Source: Brevibacterium oceani (GTDB lineage Bacteria; Actinomycetota; Actinomycetes; Actinomycetales; Brevibacteriaceae). Taken from it: 64,000 bases of DNA. Positions 17,879 to 26,502 of the stretch are shown here, one piece after another. Made by a program: the position numbers and the translations under genes. The notes under the pieces were generated by a model. The model ran no database searches. It was not told the origin of the DNA and saw nothing but the letters and a program-made list of their open reading frames with translations. Each line of letters opens with the position of its first letter. The first letter of the stretch is position 1. Location of the stretch: assembly GCF_013623835.1 (NCBI RefSeq), contig NZ_JABKDE010000001.1, forward strand, positions 248,001 to 312,000. The letters run 5' to 3'.

Positions 17879-19031
17879 CAGCCCCCGGCAACCGCACCTC
17901 GAAGCAGGCTCCCACGCGTGTGTTCGTCACGCCGACGGTGCCGGCATGGGCCTCGACGATTCCGCGCACGATCGCCAGCCCGAGCCCCGCACCGCTGGTG
18001 AGCACGTCGTGGTTCCCGGAAGTGTCGTCTGGGGTCCGCGACGGGGTTCCGCGCCACCCGGTCGTGAAGATCTCGGTGAGTGCCTCGGCGGGGATGCCCC
18101 CGCCGGTGTCGGAGACCGTGAGCACGGCGTGACCGTCGCTGTGACGGCTCGTCTCGAGGACCACCTCGGCGTGGTCGGGGGAGTGCTGCAGGGCATTCAT
18201 CAGCAGATTCTCGACGACGCGGGTCAGCTCCTTGGGATCGCCCGTGACGGTGAGGTCCGTGAGTCCGCGCGCCTCGACGGTGATCTGCTTGGACGCGGCC
18301 ACGGGACGCAGGTCGGCCACGGCATCGGAGACGAGATCGTAGAGACCGACCTCGACGGATTCGAGCTCGAGGCTGCCCGACTGGATCCGTGACAGGGCGA
18401 AGAGGTCATCGACCATGCGGGAGAGCCGGTCGACCTGAACCCGCATATTCGCGTAATAGCGCTGGGGATCGTCTGCCATGCCGTCCTCGAGGGCCTCGGC
18501 CATCGCCTTGAGGCCGGCCATCGGCGTGCGCAGATCGTGGGCGATCCACGCGATGAGCTCGCGTCGCGAACGATCGAGCGCGGCCGCCTCGTCGCGGGCA
18601 TCGGCCAACCGGTTGCTCATGGCCACGAGCTCGGCTCGCAGCCGCGCGGTCTCTGAGGCATCCTTCGCGTTGGGGGTCACGCTGAGTCGGCGGCCCTGAC
18701 CCACCTCGGTGGTCAGCGCCCGCAGGTCCCGGTGCTCCCTGGCGACGACGCGGCCGAGGACCAGAGTGACGACGGCCGTCGAGACGAGTGAGGCGGCGGC
18801 CACGGTGAGGAAGACGAAGAGGTCGTGTTCGGACAGGTACATCGCCGAGGCGATCGCGACCATTCCCGCGAGCACGGAGCACAGCGTCGTGGCCACGATG
18901 ATGGCCAGGCGCATGGTCAGGGTGCGGCGCCGAGCCAGCCACAGGGCGAGGAGCCCGAGCGCACCGACGACGCCGGAGCAGCCGAACGCGACGACGAAGA
19001 TCGTCGCCGAGTCGGGCAGAGGCAGCAGCAT
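17865..19031 (-). CDS. Sensor histidine kinase
   Basis: 388 residues. Membrane helices at about 9-33, 40-64 and 70-93 with almost no extracytoplasmic loop, then a linker and the HisKA/ATPase core: His165 in IAHDLRTP, N box ENLLMNALQHS, G1 DTGGGIP and G2 SGAGLGLAI. The lack of a sensor loop suggests membrane-intrinsic sensing. The start overlaps the stop of the response regulator upstream, so the two are translationally coupled. Confidence 0.9.
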   Translation of the reverse strand: MLLPLPDSATIFVVAFGCSGVVGALGLLALWLARRRTLTMRLAIIVATTLCSVLAGMVAIASAMYLSEHDLFVFLTVAAASLVSTAVVTLVLGRVVAREHRDLRALTTEVGQGRRLSVTPNAKDASETARLRAELVAMSNRLADARDEAAALDRSRRELIAWIAHDLRTPMAGLKAMAEALEDGMADDPQRYYANMRVQVDRLSRMVDDLFALSRIQSGSLELESVEVGLYDLVSDAVADLRPVAASKQITVEARGLTDLTVTGDPKELTRVVENLLMNALQHSPDHAEVVLETSRHSDGHAVLTVSDTGGGIPAEALTEIFTTGWRGTPSRTPDDTSGNHDVLTSGAGLGLAIVRGIVEAHAGTVGVTNTRVGACFEVRLPGAAPLG

Positions 19032-19777
19032 CAGCGCACTCCCTCGGCAGCGGATTCGGCGTCGGCCTCCTCGACGTCGAAGCGGTACCCGGCGCCCCAG
19101 ACCGTGGTGAGGAAGGTGGCGTGTGAGGGATCGCCCTCGATTTTCTCTCGCAGGCGGCGGACCGTGACGGTGATCGTCGACAGGTCACCGACCTCCCAGC
19201 CCCACACCGACCGCAGCAGCGTCTCCCGGTCGAAGACCTGATTCGGATGCTTGAGGAAGAAGGCGAGGAGGTCGAACTCCCGGGCGGAGAGCTCGAGCGG
19301 ATCGCCTCCTCGGCTGACCTTCCTCGCCGAGGCGTCGAGACGGAACGGCCCGAGCGCGAACGGTGCCTCAGGGGTGGATTCGTCCACGGTGCGCTTGAGG
19401 ATCGAACGGACCCGGAGGACGAGTTCGCGCGGGGAGAAGGGCTTCGTGAGGTAGTCATCGGCCCCGGACTCGAGCCCGTCGATGCGATCCTCCGTGGCCG
19501 AGAGCGCCGTGAGCATGAGCACCGGAACGTCGGTGAACGTGCGCAGACGGCGGCACACCTCGGTGCCGTCGATGCCCGGCAGCTTTCGGTCAAGGACGAC
19601 GAGGTCGGGCCGGACCGCGGTCACCGAATCGATGGTCTGGAAGCCGTCGGTGACCTCGTCGACGAGGAATCCCGCGCTGCGCAGGTAGTTGCGGGCCACC
19701 TCGGCGACGGTGGGATCATCCTCGACGAGGAGGATCCGCCGATCGCGCAGGGCGGAGTCGGGCGGGGGTTGCGTCAT
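19031..19777 (-). CDS. OmpR/PhoB-family response regulator
   Basis: 248 residues. The receiver domain has acidic residues in LLVEDDP, the phosphoacceptor Asp63 in VVLDRKLPG, and Lys in DYLTKPFS. A winged-helix DNA-binding domain follows (REFDLLAFFLKHP, then WGWEVGDLSTITVTVRRLREKI). It is the first gene of the two-gene operon with the kinase and diverges from the glycosyltransferase cluster at 19900. TACACT lies six bases before the ATG. Confidence 0.92.
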   Translation of the reverse strand: MTQPPPDSALRDRRILLVEDDPTVAEVARNYLRSAGFLVDEVTDGFQTIDSVTAVRPDLVVLDRKLPGIDGTEVCRRLRTFTDVPVLMLTALSATEDRIDGLESGADDYLTKPFSPRELVLRVRSILKRTVDESTPEAPFALGPFRLDASARKVSRGGDPLELSAREFDLLAFFLKHPNQVFDRETLLRSVWGWEVGDLSTITVTVRRLREKIEGDPSHATFLTTVWGAGYRFDVEEADAESAAEGVR

Positions 19778-19783
19778 GGTTCC

Positions 19784-19789
19784 AGTGTA
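19784..19789 (-). promoter_or_regulatory. Leaderless -10 box of the response regulator
   Basis: TACACT on the minus strand ends six bases before the ATG at 19777. No ribosome binding site is visible in the gap. Confidence 0.5.
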
Positions 19790-19887
19790 GGAAGCGCGGC
19801 GGTCTGCGGCCGACGAAAACCGTCCGCATGCCCGCTTTGTCCGCGTTTCGTAAGGATTCGACCGGTCTCAGGCGGCACCGTCGTCCC

Positions 19888-19893
19888 TAGTCT
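19888..19893 (+). promoter_or_regulatory. Leaderless -10 box of the glycosyltransferase cluster
   Basis: TAGTCT ends six bases before the ATG at 19900. It is back to back with the box at 19784-19789, so the two operons diverge from a region of about 120 bases. Confidence 0.5.
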
Positions 19894-19899
19894 CGGACC

Positions 19900-20673
19900 A
19901 TGCCGACATCACCTCCGCACCAGGCTCTGCCGAACAGTGCTGACCCGAACAGTGCTGACTCGCACAGCGCCGATACGAACCGCGCCGATACACACAGCGC
20001 CGATACGAACCGTGCCCGCATCGACCTGATCCTCCCGTGCCTCGACGAGGCGGCCGCCCTGCCCGGGGTGCTTGCGGGCCTGCCGGACGGGATCAGGGCC
20101 ATCGTCGTCGACAACGGCTCGACCGATGCCTCCGCCGAGGTGGCCCGCGCCCACGGTGCCCACGTGGTCGTCGAACCCCGGCGCGGTTTCGGGTCCGCCG
20201 TGCATGCCGGGGTGCGTGCCGCCACCGCCGAGGTGGTCGCGATCTGTGACGGGGACGGATCCTTCGATCTCGGCGAACTCGACCGAGTGACCGGTCCCGT
20301 CCTCACGGGCCGGGCCGACCTCGTCCTGGGTCGGAGGCGAGCCGTGAGCCCGCGCGCCTGGCCGCTGCACGCCCGGTTGGCCAACAGTGCGCTCGCCGGA
20401 CTCATCCGGCTGCGCACCGGCATCGTTCTCGGCGACCTCGGACCGATGCGGGCGATGCGCCGGCACGACCTGCTCGCGCTCGACCTCTCCGACCGGCGCA
20501 GCGGCTATCCGCTCGAAATGGTGCTCCGCGCCCGAACCGCGGGCCTGCGCATCCGCGAAGTCCCGGTCACCTACCGGCCGCGGGTGGGCCGATCGAAGGT
20601 CACCGGCACCCTGCGCGGCACCCTCACCGCGATCACCGACATGTCCCGCCTGATCAGAGAGGAGACACGATGA
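19900..20673 (+). CDS. Family 2 glycosyltransferase (dolichyl-phosphate sugar synthase type)
   Basis: 257 residues. Residues 1-42 are a tandem-repeat extension built from (N/H)-(S/R)-A-D-x units. The GT-A core starts with IDLILPCLDEA, then VVDNGSTD, a Gly-rich RRGFGSAVHAG and the metal-binding DGDGSF. The C-terminus lacks membrane helices. It likely moves a sugar from a nucleotide donor to polyprenyl phosphate or a related acceptor. It overlaps the next gene by 4 bases (ATGA) and heads a cluster that resembles the Rv0539-Rv0540 gene pair of mycobacteria (from memory). Confidence 0.82.
   Translation: MPTSPPHQALPNSADPNSADSHSADTNRADTHSADTNRARIDLILPCLDEAAALPGVLAGLPDGIRAIVVDNGSTDASAEVARAHGAHVVVEPRRGFGSAVHAGVRAATAEVVAICDGDGSFDLGELDRVTGPVLTGRADLVLGRRRAVSPRAWPLHARLANSALAGLIRLRTGIVLGDLGPMRAMRRHDLLALDLSDRRSGYPLEMVLRARTAGLRIREVPVTYRPRVGRSKVTGTLRGTLTAITDMSRLIREETR
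19932..20021 (+). repeat. Six 15-bp tandem units encoding the glycosyltransferase N-terminus
   Basis: Units start at 19932, 19947, 19962, 19977, 19992 and 20007 (for example GAACAGTGCTGACCC, GCACAGCGCCGATAC). They stay in frame and encode NSAD/HSAD/NRAD five-residue repeats. Confidence 0.85.
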
Positions 20674-21371
20674 CCACGCTCATCATGCTCGCCAAGGAAT
20701 GCGTGCCGGGAAAGGTGAAGACCCGCCTCAGTCCTCCGCTGAGCCTCACCGCCGCCGCCGAGGTGGCCGCCGCCTGCATCGACATCACCGCCGACGCCGT
20801 CGACCGATTCGGCTGGACCCGGAAGGTCCTCTGCCTCGATGGGACACGGCTGCCGAGGGACTTCACCGGGTGGGACATCGTGGCTCAGTCAGACGGTGAC
20901 CTCGACGAGCGGATCGCCGCCGTGCTCGACGCCTGTGCGGGCCCGACCGTGCTCATCGGCATGGACTCACCACAGCTCGACCGGGGCGTGCTCAATCTGT
21001 TGAGCACCGAGTGGCCGGATGACTGCGACGCCTGGTTCGGCCCGGCCGCGGACGGCGGGTTCTGGGCGCTCGGCCTGCGCGAACCCGTTGGTGACCTGGT
21101 CAGAGGGGTGCCGATGTCCCGAGCGGACACGGGCGCGATCCAACTCGAGCGGCTGCGCGCGGCCGGACTGAGGACGACGCTGCTGCCGGTGCTGCGTGAC
21201 ATCGACACGGTCGCTGACCTCGACGCCGCCGCCCAGCTGCTGCCCGGCACGCTGCTCGCTGAGTTCGCTGATCGGGCGGGCGCTGCCGTCCGCGCGGGCG
21301 TCAGCACCGGTGACGTCGTCACAGACTTCGCCGACTGCGCAAGCCTTGCCGACCGCGCGGAGGCATCATGA
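20670..21371 (+). CDS. DUF2064 / TIGR04282-type glycosyltransferase
   Basis: 233 residues with a nucleotidyl/glycosyl-transferase-like fold: KECVPGKVKTRLSPP at the N-terminus (the conserved K-x-G-x-VKTRL motif), LIGMDSPQL in the middle and FGPAADGGFWALGL, then RDIDTVADL near the end. Biochemistry of the family is not established. It is translationally coupled to the genes on both sides by ATGA overlaps, and this pairing with a family 2 glycosyltransferase recurs in actinobacteria. Confidence 0.85.
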   Translation: MTTLIMLAKECVPGKVKTRLSPPLSLTAAAEVAAACIDITADAVDRFGWTRKVLCLDGTRLPRDFTGWDIVAQSDGDLDERIAAVLDACAGPTVLIGMDSPQLDRGVLNLLSTEWPDDCDAWFGPAADGGFWALGLREPVGDLVRGVPMSRADTGAIQLERLRAAGLRTTLLPVLRDIDTVADLDAAAQLLPGTLLAEFADRAGAAVRAGVSTGDVVTDFADCASLADRAEAS

Positions 21372-22048
21372 GTGTGAGTGCGGCGCCCGTGGGTTTCGGC
21401 CACGGCGGAGCCCGCCCGTATGATCGGGCGCTGGTGATGGGTGGCGCCCTCTACCTCCACGGGATCAGCGACGATCGTGCGCCGACGCGCATGGATGTCG
21501 ACCGGTATGCCGGCGATGCCGACGCCGCCGATCTCACGGCCATCGGCCGAGCCGCGGGTGCCGTCATCGACCTCGGCTGCGGACCGGGGCGGATGGTGCG
21601 GGCAGCGATCGCCTCCGGTCACTTCGCACTCGGAATCGACGTGTCCCCGACGGCCGTGGCCATCGCTCAGGACGCCGGTCTGCCGGTGCTGTGCCGCGAC
21701 ATCGATGCCGTCCTCCCGCTCGAAGGTCGGTGGGGGACGGCACTGCTCATCGACGGCAACATCGGCATCGGCGGAGATCCGGCGCGGCTGCTCGACCGTG
21801 TGCGAGCACTCCTCGACCCTCGCGGTCGCATCATCGTTGAGACCTCCGCGGGCCAGGACGAAGTGCGATCGTTCCTCGCCGAGGTCCGTGACCGGTGCGG
21901 CCGCACGAGTGCCGCGTTCCCCTGGGCACAGATCGGCAGCACGGCCCTCGCTCGCACCGCCGCCGAGGTGGGACTGCGCGTCGAGGAGACGTGGAGTCAT
22001 CAGGCTCGCACATTCCTCGCCCTCACCGGCGTCGACGGGCGGCGATGA
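21368..22048 (+). CDS. SAM-dependent class I methyltransferase
   Basis: 226 residues. The SAM-binding motif VIDLGCGPGRM is clear, followed by an acidic end of strand 2 (ALGIDVSP) and a motif II-like ALLIDGNIGIGG. The substrate is unknown; a sugar or lipid of this cluster is likely. It overlaps the previous gene by 4 bases and overlaps the 3' end of the convergent membrane gene by 26 bases. Confidence 0.82.
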   Translation: MSVSAAPVGFGHGGARPYDRALVMGGALYLHGISDDRAPTRMDVDRYAGDADAADLTAIGRAAGAVIDLGCGPGRMVRAAIASGHFALGIDVSPTAVAIAQDAGLPVLCRDIDAVLPLEGRWGTALLIDGNIGIGGDPARLLDRVRALLDPRGRIIVETSAGQDEVRSFLAEVRDRCGRTSAAFPWAQIGSTALARTAAEVGLRVEETWSHQARTFLALTGVDGRR

Positions 22049-22586
22049 GGCCGATCGTGAGCACGATGACCGAGGCCGCTGCGACCACGCCCCAGAGCAC
22101 CAGCAGATTGCCGGCGTAATCACCGGGCAGGATGGTCGGGTTCGCGGCCCCGCGGCCCTGTGCCCAGATCTCTGGAACGACGACAGCAGAGACGAGACTC
22201 GCGGCCACCAACAGTGCCCGGGTCACTGCGAGGGCGCGGTGACCGAAGAGCGCAGTTCGGTCAGAGAGCGCGTTCCGGACAGGCGGACGACGGCGCGCGG
22301 CGAGGATGCGGTGGCCACGAGCATGTTCCGCCGACTCCGATGTCATTGCGGAGTCCGGCTCGGGGGCGGTTCGGGGTCCGAAGAGTATGCGCCCGAGCAC
22401 GGTGACGACGGGGACGAAGACGCCGTCGTGGACGATGACAGCGGCGGCCAGCCAGAGGCCGAGCCCGACGATGCTCGCTGTCCCCACGGTCGTGAGCACG
22501 AGGAACGCGCCGTAGGCGACGAATCCGATTCCGGCGATGACGAGCGCCGTGCGGGTGATGTCGCGTGAGCGCAGTGGGGGCCTCAT
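22023..22586 (-). CDS. Integral membrane protein of unknown function
   Basis: 187 residues from ATG 22586, which overlaps the stop of the oxidoreductase gene upstream (ATGA); longer upstream extensions would only read through that gene out of frame. Four hydrophobic segments lie at about 12-33, 38-62, 115-135 and 155-178 with a basic end (AARRRR). The coupling to the molybdopterin oxidoreductase suggests an accessory or electron-transfer partner; no heme-binding pattern is obvious. Confidence 0.65.
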   Translation of the reverse strand: MRPPLRSRDITRTALVIAGIGFVAYGAFLVLTTVGTASIVGLGLWLAAAVIVHDGVFVPVVTVLGRILFGPRTAPEPDSAMTSESAEHARGHRILAARRRPPVRNALSDRTALFGHRALAVTRALLVAASLVSAVVVPEIWAQGRGAANPTILPGDYAGNLLVLWGVVAAASVIVLTIGLIAARRRR

Positions 22587-23947
22587 CCGATCACCTCGAT
22601 CGTGCTGATCCATTTCGTCTGCAGCACTCCGGGGCGTCCGGGCGCGATGATGCGGGCCGGATATCCGTGATCGAGGTCGAGGGGTTCTCCGTTGAGCCCG
22701 AGGGCGATGAGGGTGAGTTCGTCGGCGGCGAACTCGGGGCCCATCTCGCTGACTGCGTAGCCCCCGCGGGTCTGCAGGCTCGTGACCCGCAATCGCGAGT
22801 GCGGGTCGATTCCCGACCGCGTCAGGACATCGCGGACGCGGACTCCCGTCCACCTCGCCGAGGTCGACCAGCCCTCGACGCACGCGATGGGAATGTCTTC
22901 GGTCGACTGGTCCATCGCCTCGAGCTCGGATCGGCTGAAGCCGTGGACGATGCCGTTGCCCCTCACCTCGAGCGTCCAGGCAGGATCGGCGGCAGTGGTG
23001 AGGACATCGGCGGCCGCGGCGGTGCGGTTGACCGGCAGTCCCTGCGGGCCGTCCCCGTAGCGGCGGGGACCGAAGAGGTTGAACGCGGAGAGAAACCTCG
23101 TCGACTGACCGGCGGTGAAGCCGACGACGGCGACGCTCGCCGCGGCCACCGAGGCGAGGAACGCCCGACGATCGGACCCTGCCGTGCGCACATGGTCGGC
23201 CGGCACACTGTCAGCCGGCACATGGTCAGTCTGCACACGGTCAATCGGTGCGGGGCCCGTGTCCACTTCGCTGACGTCCACGGCTGCGTCGCCCCGCCTC
23301 GGCGAGGGTCGGGACCTCCAATGTTGGCGGATCGTCGGCAGCTGGAAGGCGATGTGGGCGAGGAGTGAGCCGACGATGACCCAGGCGAGGGCGTAATGGA
23401 CGGTGCGGAAGGAGAACGGCCACGCATACCAGTGGTAGATGTTCATCACGCCGATCGTCAGCTCGAGCAGACTCGAGGCGACGAGGACGCCGGTGAGACC
23501 GCGTTCGAGCGCATGGATCGCCGAGGTGATCGGTGGCCACGTGAACAGGCGCGGGTAGACGGTCCACAGCTTCGCGAGGAGCAGCGGGACCGAGGCGAGT
23601 CCCGCAGCCACATGCACCCCCTGGGTGACCTGGTAGAGCACGGCCGGGCGGGTGGGGAACCGCATCCACGGCAGCGGGTCCTGCAGGTAGTGACTCCAGA
23701 TCCCGGTGGCGAAGCAGAGCACGAACGTGAGGCCGAGCAGCCTGCCGATGACGACGGCCGTGCGCGGGCCGCGCACCGAGTCGTGGGTCTGCTTCTGCGC
23801 GGAGTATGTCGTCTGCTCGTGCGTTGAGTCGGGCGTGTGTTCGTGTACGGATTGCGGCCTCGGCGCGCCCAGGCGCTCGCGCACCGAGGAACGGAGCTCG
23901 GTGAGACGGTCGTTCGGCAGATGGCCGGGGGTGTGTCGTCGCGGCAT
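22583..23947 (-). CDS. Membrane cytochrome b fused to a molybdopterin (sulfite oxidase-type) oxidoreductase domain
   Basis: 454 residues. A polar leader with short repeats (1-60) precedes four membrane helices (about 64-85, 107-127, 148-170, 183-203) with His residues placed for b-type heme (for example His112, His184, His198). A repeat-rich linker (220-256) and a hydrophobic segment after DRRAFLAS (about 262-280) lead to a YedY/sulfite-oxidase-like molybdopterin domain with Cys356 in IACVEGWS as expected molybdenum ligand. It probably reduces or oxidises an extracytoplasmic substrate using quinone electrons. It is on the minus strand within an otherwise plus-strand cluster. Confidence 0.8.
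   Translation of the reverse strand: MPRRHTPGHLPNDRLTELRSSVRERLGAPRPQSVHEHTPDSTHEQTTYSAQKQTHDSVRGPRTAVVIGRLLGLTFVLCFATGIWSHYLQDPLPWMRFPTRPAVLYQVTQGVHVAAGLASVPLLLAKLWTVYPRLFTWPPITSAIHALERGLTGVLVASSLLELTIGVMNIYHWYAWPFSFRTVHYALAWVIVGSLLAHIAFQLPTIRQHWRSRPSPRRGDAAVDVSEVDTGPAPIDRVQTDHVPADSVPADHVRTAGSDRRAFLASVAAASVAVVGFTAGQSTRFLSAFNLFGPRRYGDGPQGLPVNRTAAAADVLTTAADPAWTLEVRGNGIVHGFSRSELEAMDQSTEDIPIACVEGWSTSARWTGVRVRDVLTRSGIDPHSRLRVTSLQTRGGYAVSEMGPEFAADELTLIALGLNGEPLDLDHGYPARIIAPGRPGVLQTKWISTIEVIG
23188..23247. repeat. Four 15-bp tandem units in the oxidoreductase linker
   Basis: Units start at 23188, 23203, 23218 and 23233 (for example GCACATGGTCGGCCG and GCACACTGTCAGCCG). They stay in frame and encode the linker between cytochrome and molybdopterin domains. 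The gap between this gene's start and the next gene (23948-24207) holds low-complexity GACGACAGAGAC-type sequence and no gene. Confidence 0.8.
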
Positions 23948-24207
23948 GATTCGACCGTAGGGATCCGGCGCCGGTTATGTGCCCCGATTTCCTTACGGTC
24001 CGAAGACAGCGGGCACGGGACACCGCCTCTGTCGACTCGGCCCGGTCGAGTCGGCTCAGGCATCGACGCTCCACCTCTGTCATCGTCTCGTAAGCAAATC
24101 GCACGGTCCTCGGGCAGGTGGTCACGACACAATGGCGAGACGACAGAGACGACAGAGACAGCAGACACGACCACGGCCGAGCGGCAGGCTCGGCAGAGGG
24201 AGCACAC

Positions 24208-25191
24208 ATGGACGACACCGCGCGATCGACGAGCACCGGACCCCACCTCGGCGAGGGCCCCCACCTCGGCGAACGGTCCGAGGCGAACGAGCCACCACGG
24301 ATCGCCGTCATCGGCGGCTCCGGCCTCTACGACCTCCTCGACGAGGACTCGCGCACCGAACTCGATGTGTCGACTCCCTTCGGCCCGCCCTCGGGCACGG
24401 TCACAGTGGGAGATTTCGGCGGTCGACGGATCGCGTTTCTCACCCGGCACGGCGCCGGACATACGCTCGCTCCGCACGAGATCAACTATCGGGCGAACAT
24501 GTGGGCGCTCGCCTCCCTCGGGGTGCGCGCGGTCGTGAGTTCGAGCGCGGTCGGCGGCATCAGCCCCGACGTGCCCGTGGGGTCCTTCGTCATTCCCGAT
24601 CAGATGCTCGACCGGACCGTGCGGCGGACCGCGACATACTCCGGTGACGGTATGCTCATCCACCTTCCCTTCTCCGATCCGTTCACCCCCGAACTCGTCG
24701 ACGCCGCACGCGCAGCCGTCCGCAGCCTCGGCGAGGACGTTCCCGACTGCGGCACCACCGCAGTGATCGAAGGCCCACGGTTCTCCACCCGCGCCGAGTC
24801 CCGCCTGCTGCGCGAATCCGGCGCCCACATCGTCAACATGACCCAGTATCCGGAGGCCGCGCTCGCCCAGGAGCTGGGAATGGGCATTGTCAACCTCTCC
24901 TTCGTCACCGATTCCGATGCCGGGGCCACCAGCGCCGAGGCGGTCGATGCGGACACGGTCCTCCACCGGCTCGCAGCCGCCCGACCGCGGATCCTCGCGG
25001 CGTTGTCTGCGATCGTCACCGCGATCGGATCCGATTTCGCACCGCCGAGGCTCGTGCCCGACGCAGTGGTGCGTCGGATCCTCGCCCTCCCGGTCACTGA
25101 CAGGCCGGTCGCTGGGGATCCCGTCGCCGACAGGGCTGTCGCCGGAGAACCCGTCGCTGACGGATCCTTCGCCGAGGCGGTCCGCCCGTGA
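24208..25191 (+). CDS. mtnP: S-methyl-5'-thioadenosine phosphorylase
   Basis: 327 residues from ATG 24208 with AGAGGGAG upstream; a longer in-frame start at 24118 lies in low-complexity sequence. Family hallmarks are IAVIGGSGLYDL, RHGAGHTLAPHEINYRAN, SSAVGGI and the purine-binding block GPRFSTRAES with NMTQYPEAALA. It splits methylthioadenosine into adenine and methylthioribose-1-phosphate. Residues 1-28 and the last ~35 are repetitive (VADRAVAGEPVADG) and outside the fold. The next gene overlaps by 4 bases. Mycobacterial Rv0535-Rv0536 has the same phosphorylase-epimerase order (from memory). Confidence 0.9.
   Translation: MDDTARSTSTGPHLGEGPHLGERSEANEPPRIAVIGGSGLYDLLDEDSRTELDVSTPFGPPSGTVTVGDFGGRRIAFLTRHGAGHTLAPHEINYRANMWALASLGVRAVVSSSAVGGISPDVPVGSFVIPDQMLDRTVRRTATYSGDGMLIHLPFSDPFTPELVDAARAAVRSLGEDVPDCGTTAVIEGPRFSTRAESRLLRESGAHIVNMTQYPEAALAQELGMGIVNLSFVTDSDAGATSAEAVDADTVLHRLAAARPRILAALSAIVTAIGSDFAPPRLVPDAVVRRILALPVTDRPVAGDPVADRAVAGEPVADGSFAEAVRP
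25091..25180 (+). repeat. Three 30-bp tandem units at the phosphorylase C-terminus
   Basis: Units of exactly 30 bases start at 25091, 25121 and 25151, each following the pattern CSGTCRCYGACRG at its start. They encode the repetitive C-terminal tail and run to 11 bases before the stop codon. Confidence 0.85.
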
Positions 25192-26417
25192 CCGCGTCCC
25201 GTCCACACCTGCTCGTCACCGGGGGTGCCGGGTTCATCGGCGCCGAGGTGGTCGCCGCTGCCCTGCGCGAGGGCTGGAAGGTCACCGTGCTCGACAGCTT
25301 CCGCTCCGACGTCCACGCCGGAGCGGTGGATGCCGCCGAGCTGCTCGCACGCTTCGGCGAGGAATTCACCGGCCCTGGACTCGGCGCGCCCGCGTCCGCC
25401 GACCTGCGCATCGTCGGCGGTGACGTCGCCGATCCGCGTGTTCTCGACCAGGTGCTGCCGGGAATCGACGCCGTCAGTCACCAGGCGGCGAAGGTCGGAT
25501 TGGGCGTCGACTTCGCAGACAGTCCCGATTACGTCGCCAGCAACGAACTGGCGACGTCGATCCTCCTCGCCGCGATGGCCCGGCATGGTGTGAGGGATCT
25601 CGTCCTCGCGTCCTCGATGGTCGTCTACGGCGAGGGCGCCTACCGTGACGAACAGGGTCCCATCGACGCCGGTCCGCGGACCATCGCCGATCTCGAAGCG
25701 GGACGATTCGACCCCGTCTCTCCGCGCACGAATACCCCGCTGACCCCGGAGCTGATCAGCGAGGACGCCACACCCGACCCCCGCAATGTCTACGCCGTGA
25801 CGAAACTCGGCCAAGAGATGCTCGCCGCCGCCTGGGCGCGGGCGACGGGCGGCCGCGCCGTCTTCCTGCGCTATCACAACGTCTACGGACCCCATATGCC
25901 GCAGGGGACTCCCTACGCCGGAGTCGCCTCGATCTTCCGCTCGGTGCTGCAGGCGGGAGGCCGACCGCGCGTCTTCGAAGACGGTGCACAGCGTCGTGAC
26001 TTCATCCATGTCAGCGACGTCGCTTCCGCGAACATCGCCGGCCTCGACTTCGCTCGCACGCAGGAGCCGGGCACGGTGCGGGCCTTCAACATCGCCAGCG
26101 GTGATGTCACCACCATCGGTCAGATGGCCGAAGCCCTCTCCTCGGCCCTCGGCGGACCCGAACCGGTCATCACGGGGGAGTACCGCCTCGGCGACGTCCG
26201 ACACATCACCGCCTCGGCACAGCGAATCCGCACCGAGCTGGGCTGGCGACCTCGGATCGGTTTCGCCGAAGGGATGGCCGAGTTCGCCCGCGCTCCGTTG
26301 CGCGAACCGGTCGACAGCAGAGCTCGCCCGCCTGCCGACAACAGTGCTGGCCCGTCCGCCGAAGACAGCGCCCGCCCGCCTGACGGAAGCTCAACTGAAC
26401 CGACTGGCCGACCGTGA
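25188..26417 (+). CDS. NAD-dependent epimerase/dehydratase (extended SDR, GalE-like)
   Basis: 409 residues from GTG 25188, overlapping the phosphorylase stop. The Rossmann motif LLVTGGAGFIGAEVV, the catalytic-region SSMVVYGEG and YAVTKLGQ (YxxxK) identify an extended SDR acting on a nucleotide sugar. It is longer than typical GalE (about 330-340) owing to a low-complexity tail of about 40 residues (RPPADNSAGPSAEDSARPP). It overlaps the following gene by 4 bases, forming one plus-strand operon with the phosphorylase and the GT-C-like protein. Confidence 0.87.
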   Translation: MTASRPHLLVTGGAGFIGAEVVAAALREGWKVTVLDSFRSDVHAGAVDAAELLARFGEEFTGPGLGAPASADLRIVGGDVADPRVLDQVLPGIDAVSHQAAKVGLGVDFADSPDYVASNELATSILLAAMARHGVRDLVLASSMVVYGEGAYRDEQGPIDAGPRTIADLEAGRFDPVSPRTNTPLTPELISEDATPDPRNVYAVTKLGQEMLAAAWARATGGRAVFLRYHNVYGPHMPQGTPYAGVASIFRSVLQAGGRPRVFEDGAQRRDFIHVSDVASANIAGLDFARTQEPGTVRAFNIASGDVTTIGQMAEALSSALGGPEPVITGEYRLGDVRHITASAQRIRTELGWRPRIGFAEGMAEFARAPLREPVDSRARPPADNSAGPSAEDSARPPDGSSTEPTGRP

Positions 26418-26502
26418 TCGACGAAGACCCGACCCCGCCGGCCGGAGACCCGGCCCTACCGACCGGAGACTCGACCTCACCGACCGGGGATTCCGCCACG
26501 TG
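26313..26502 (+). repeat. Degenerate tandem repeats across the epimerase/GT-C junction
   Basis: Units GACAGCAGAGCTCGCCCGCC (26313), GACAACAGTGCTGGCCCG (26337) and GACAGCGCCCGCCCGCC (26364) encode the epimerase tail. On the other side of the stop/start overlap, 21-bp units near 26440, 26461 and 26482 (GACCGGAGACTCGACCTCAC) encode the next protein's N-terminus. The repeats therefore cover the junction of two genes. Confidence 0.7.

Noticed and set aside
24118..24207. Longer N-terminus of the methylthioadenosine phosphorylase
   Set aside because: This part is low-complexity (GACGACAGAGAC) and the ATG at 24208 has a good ribosome site.
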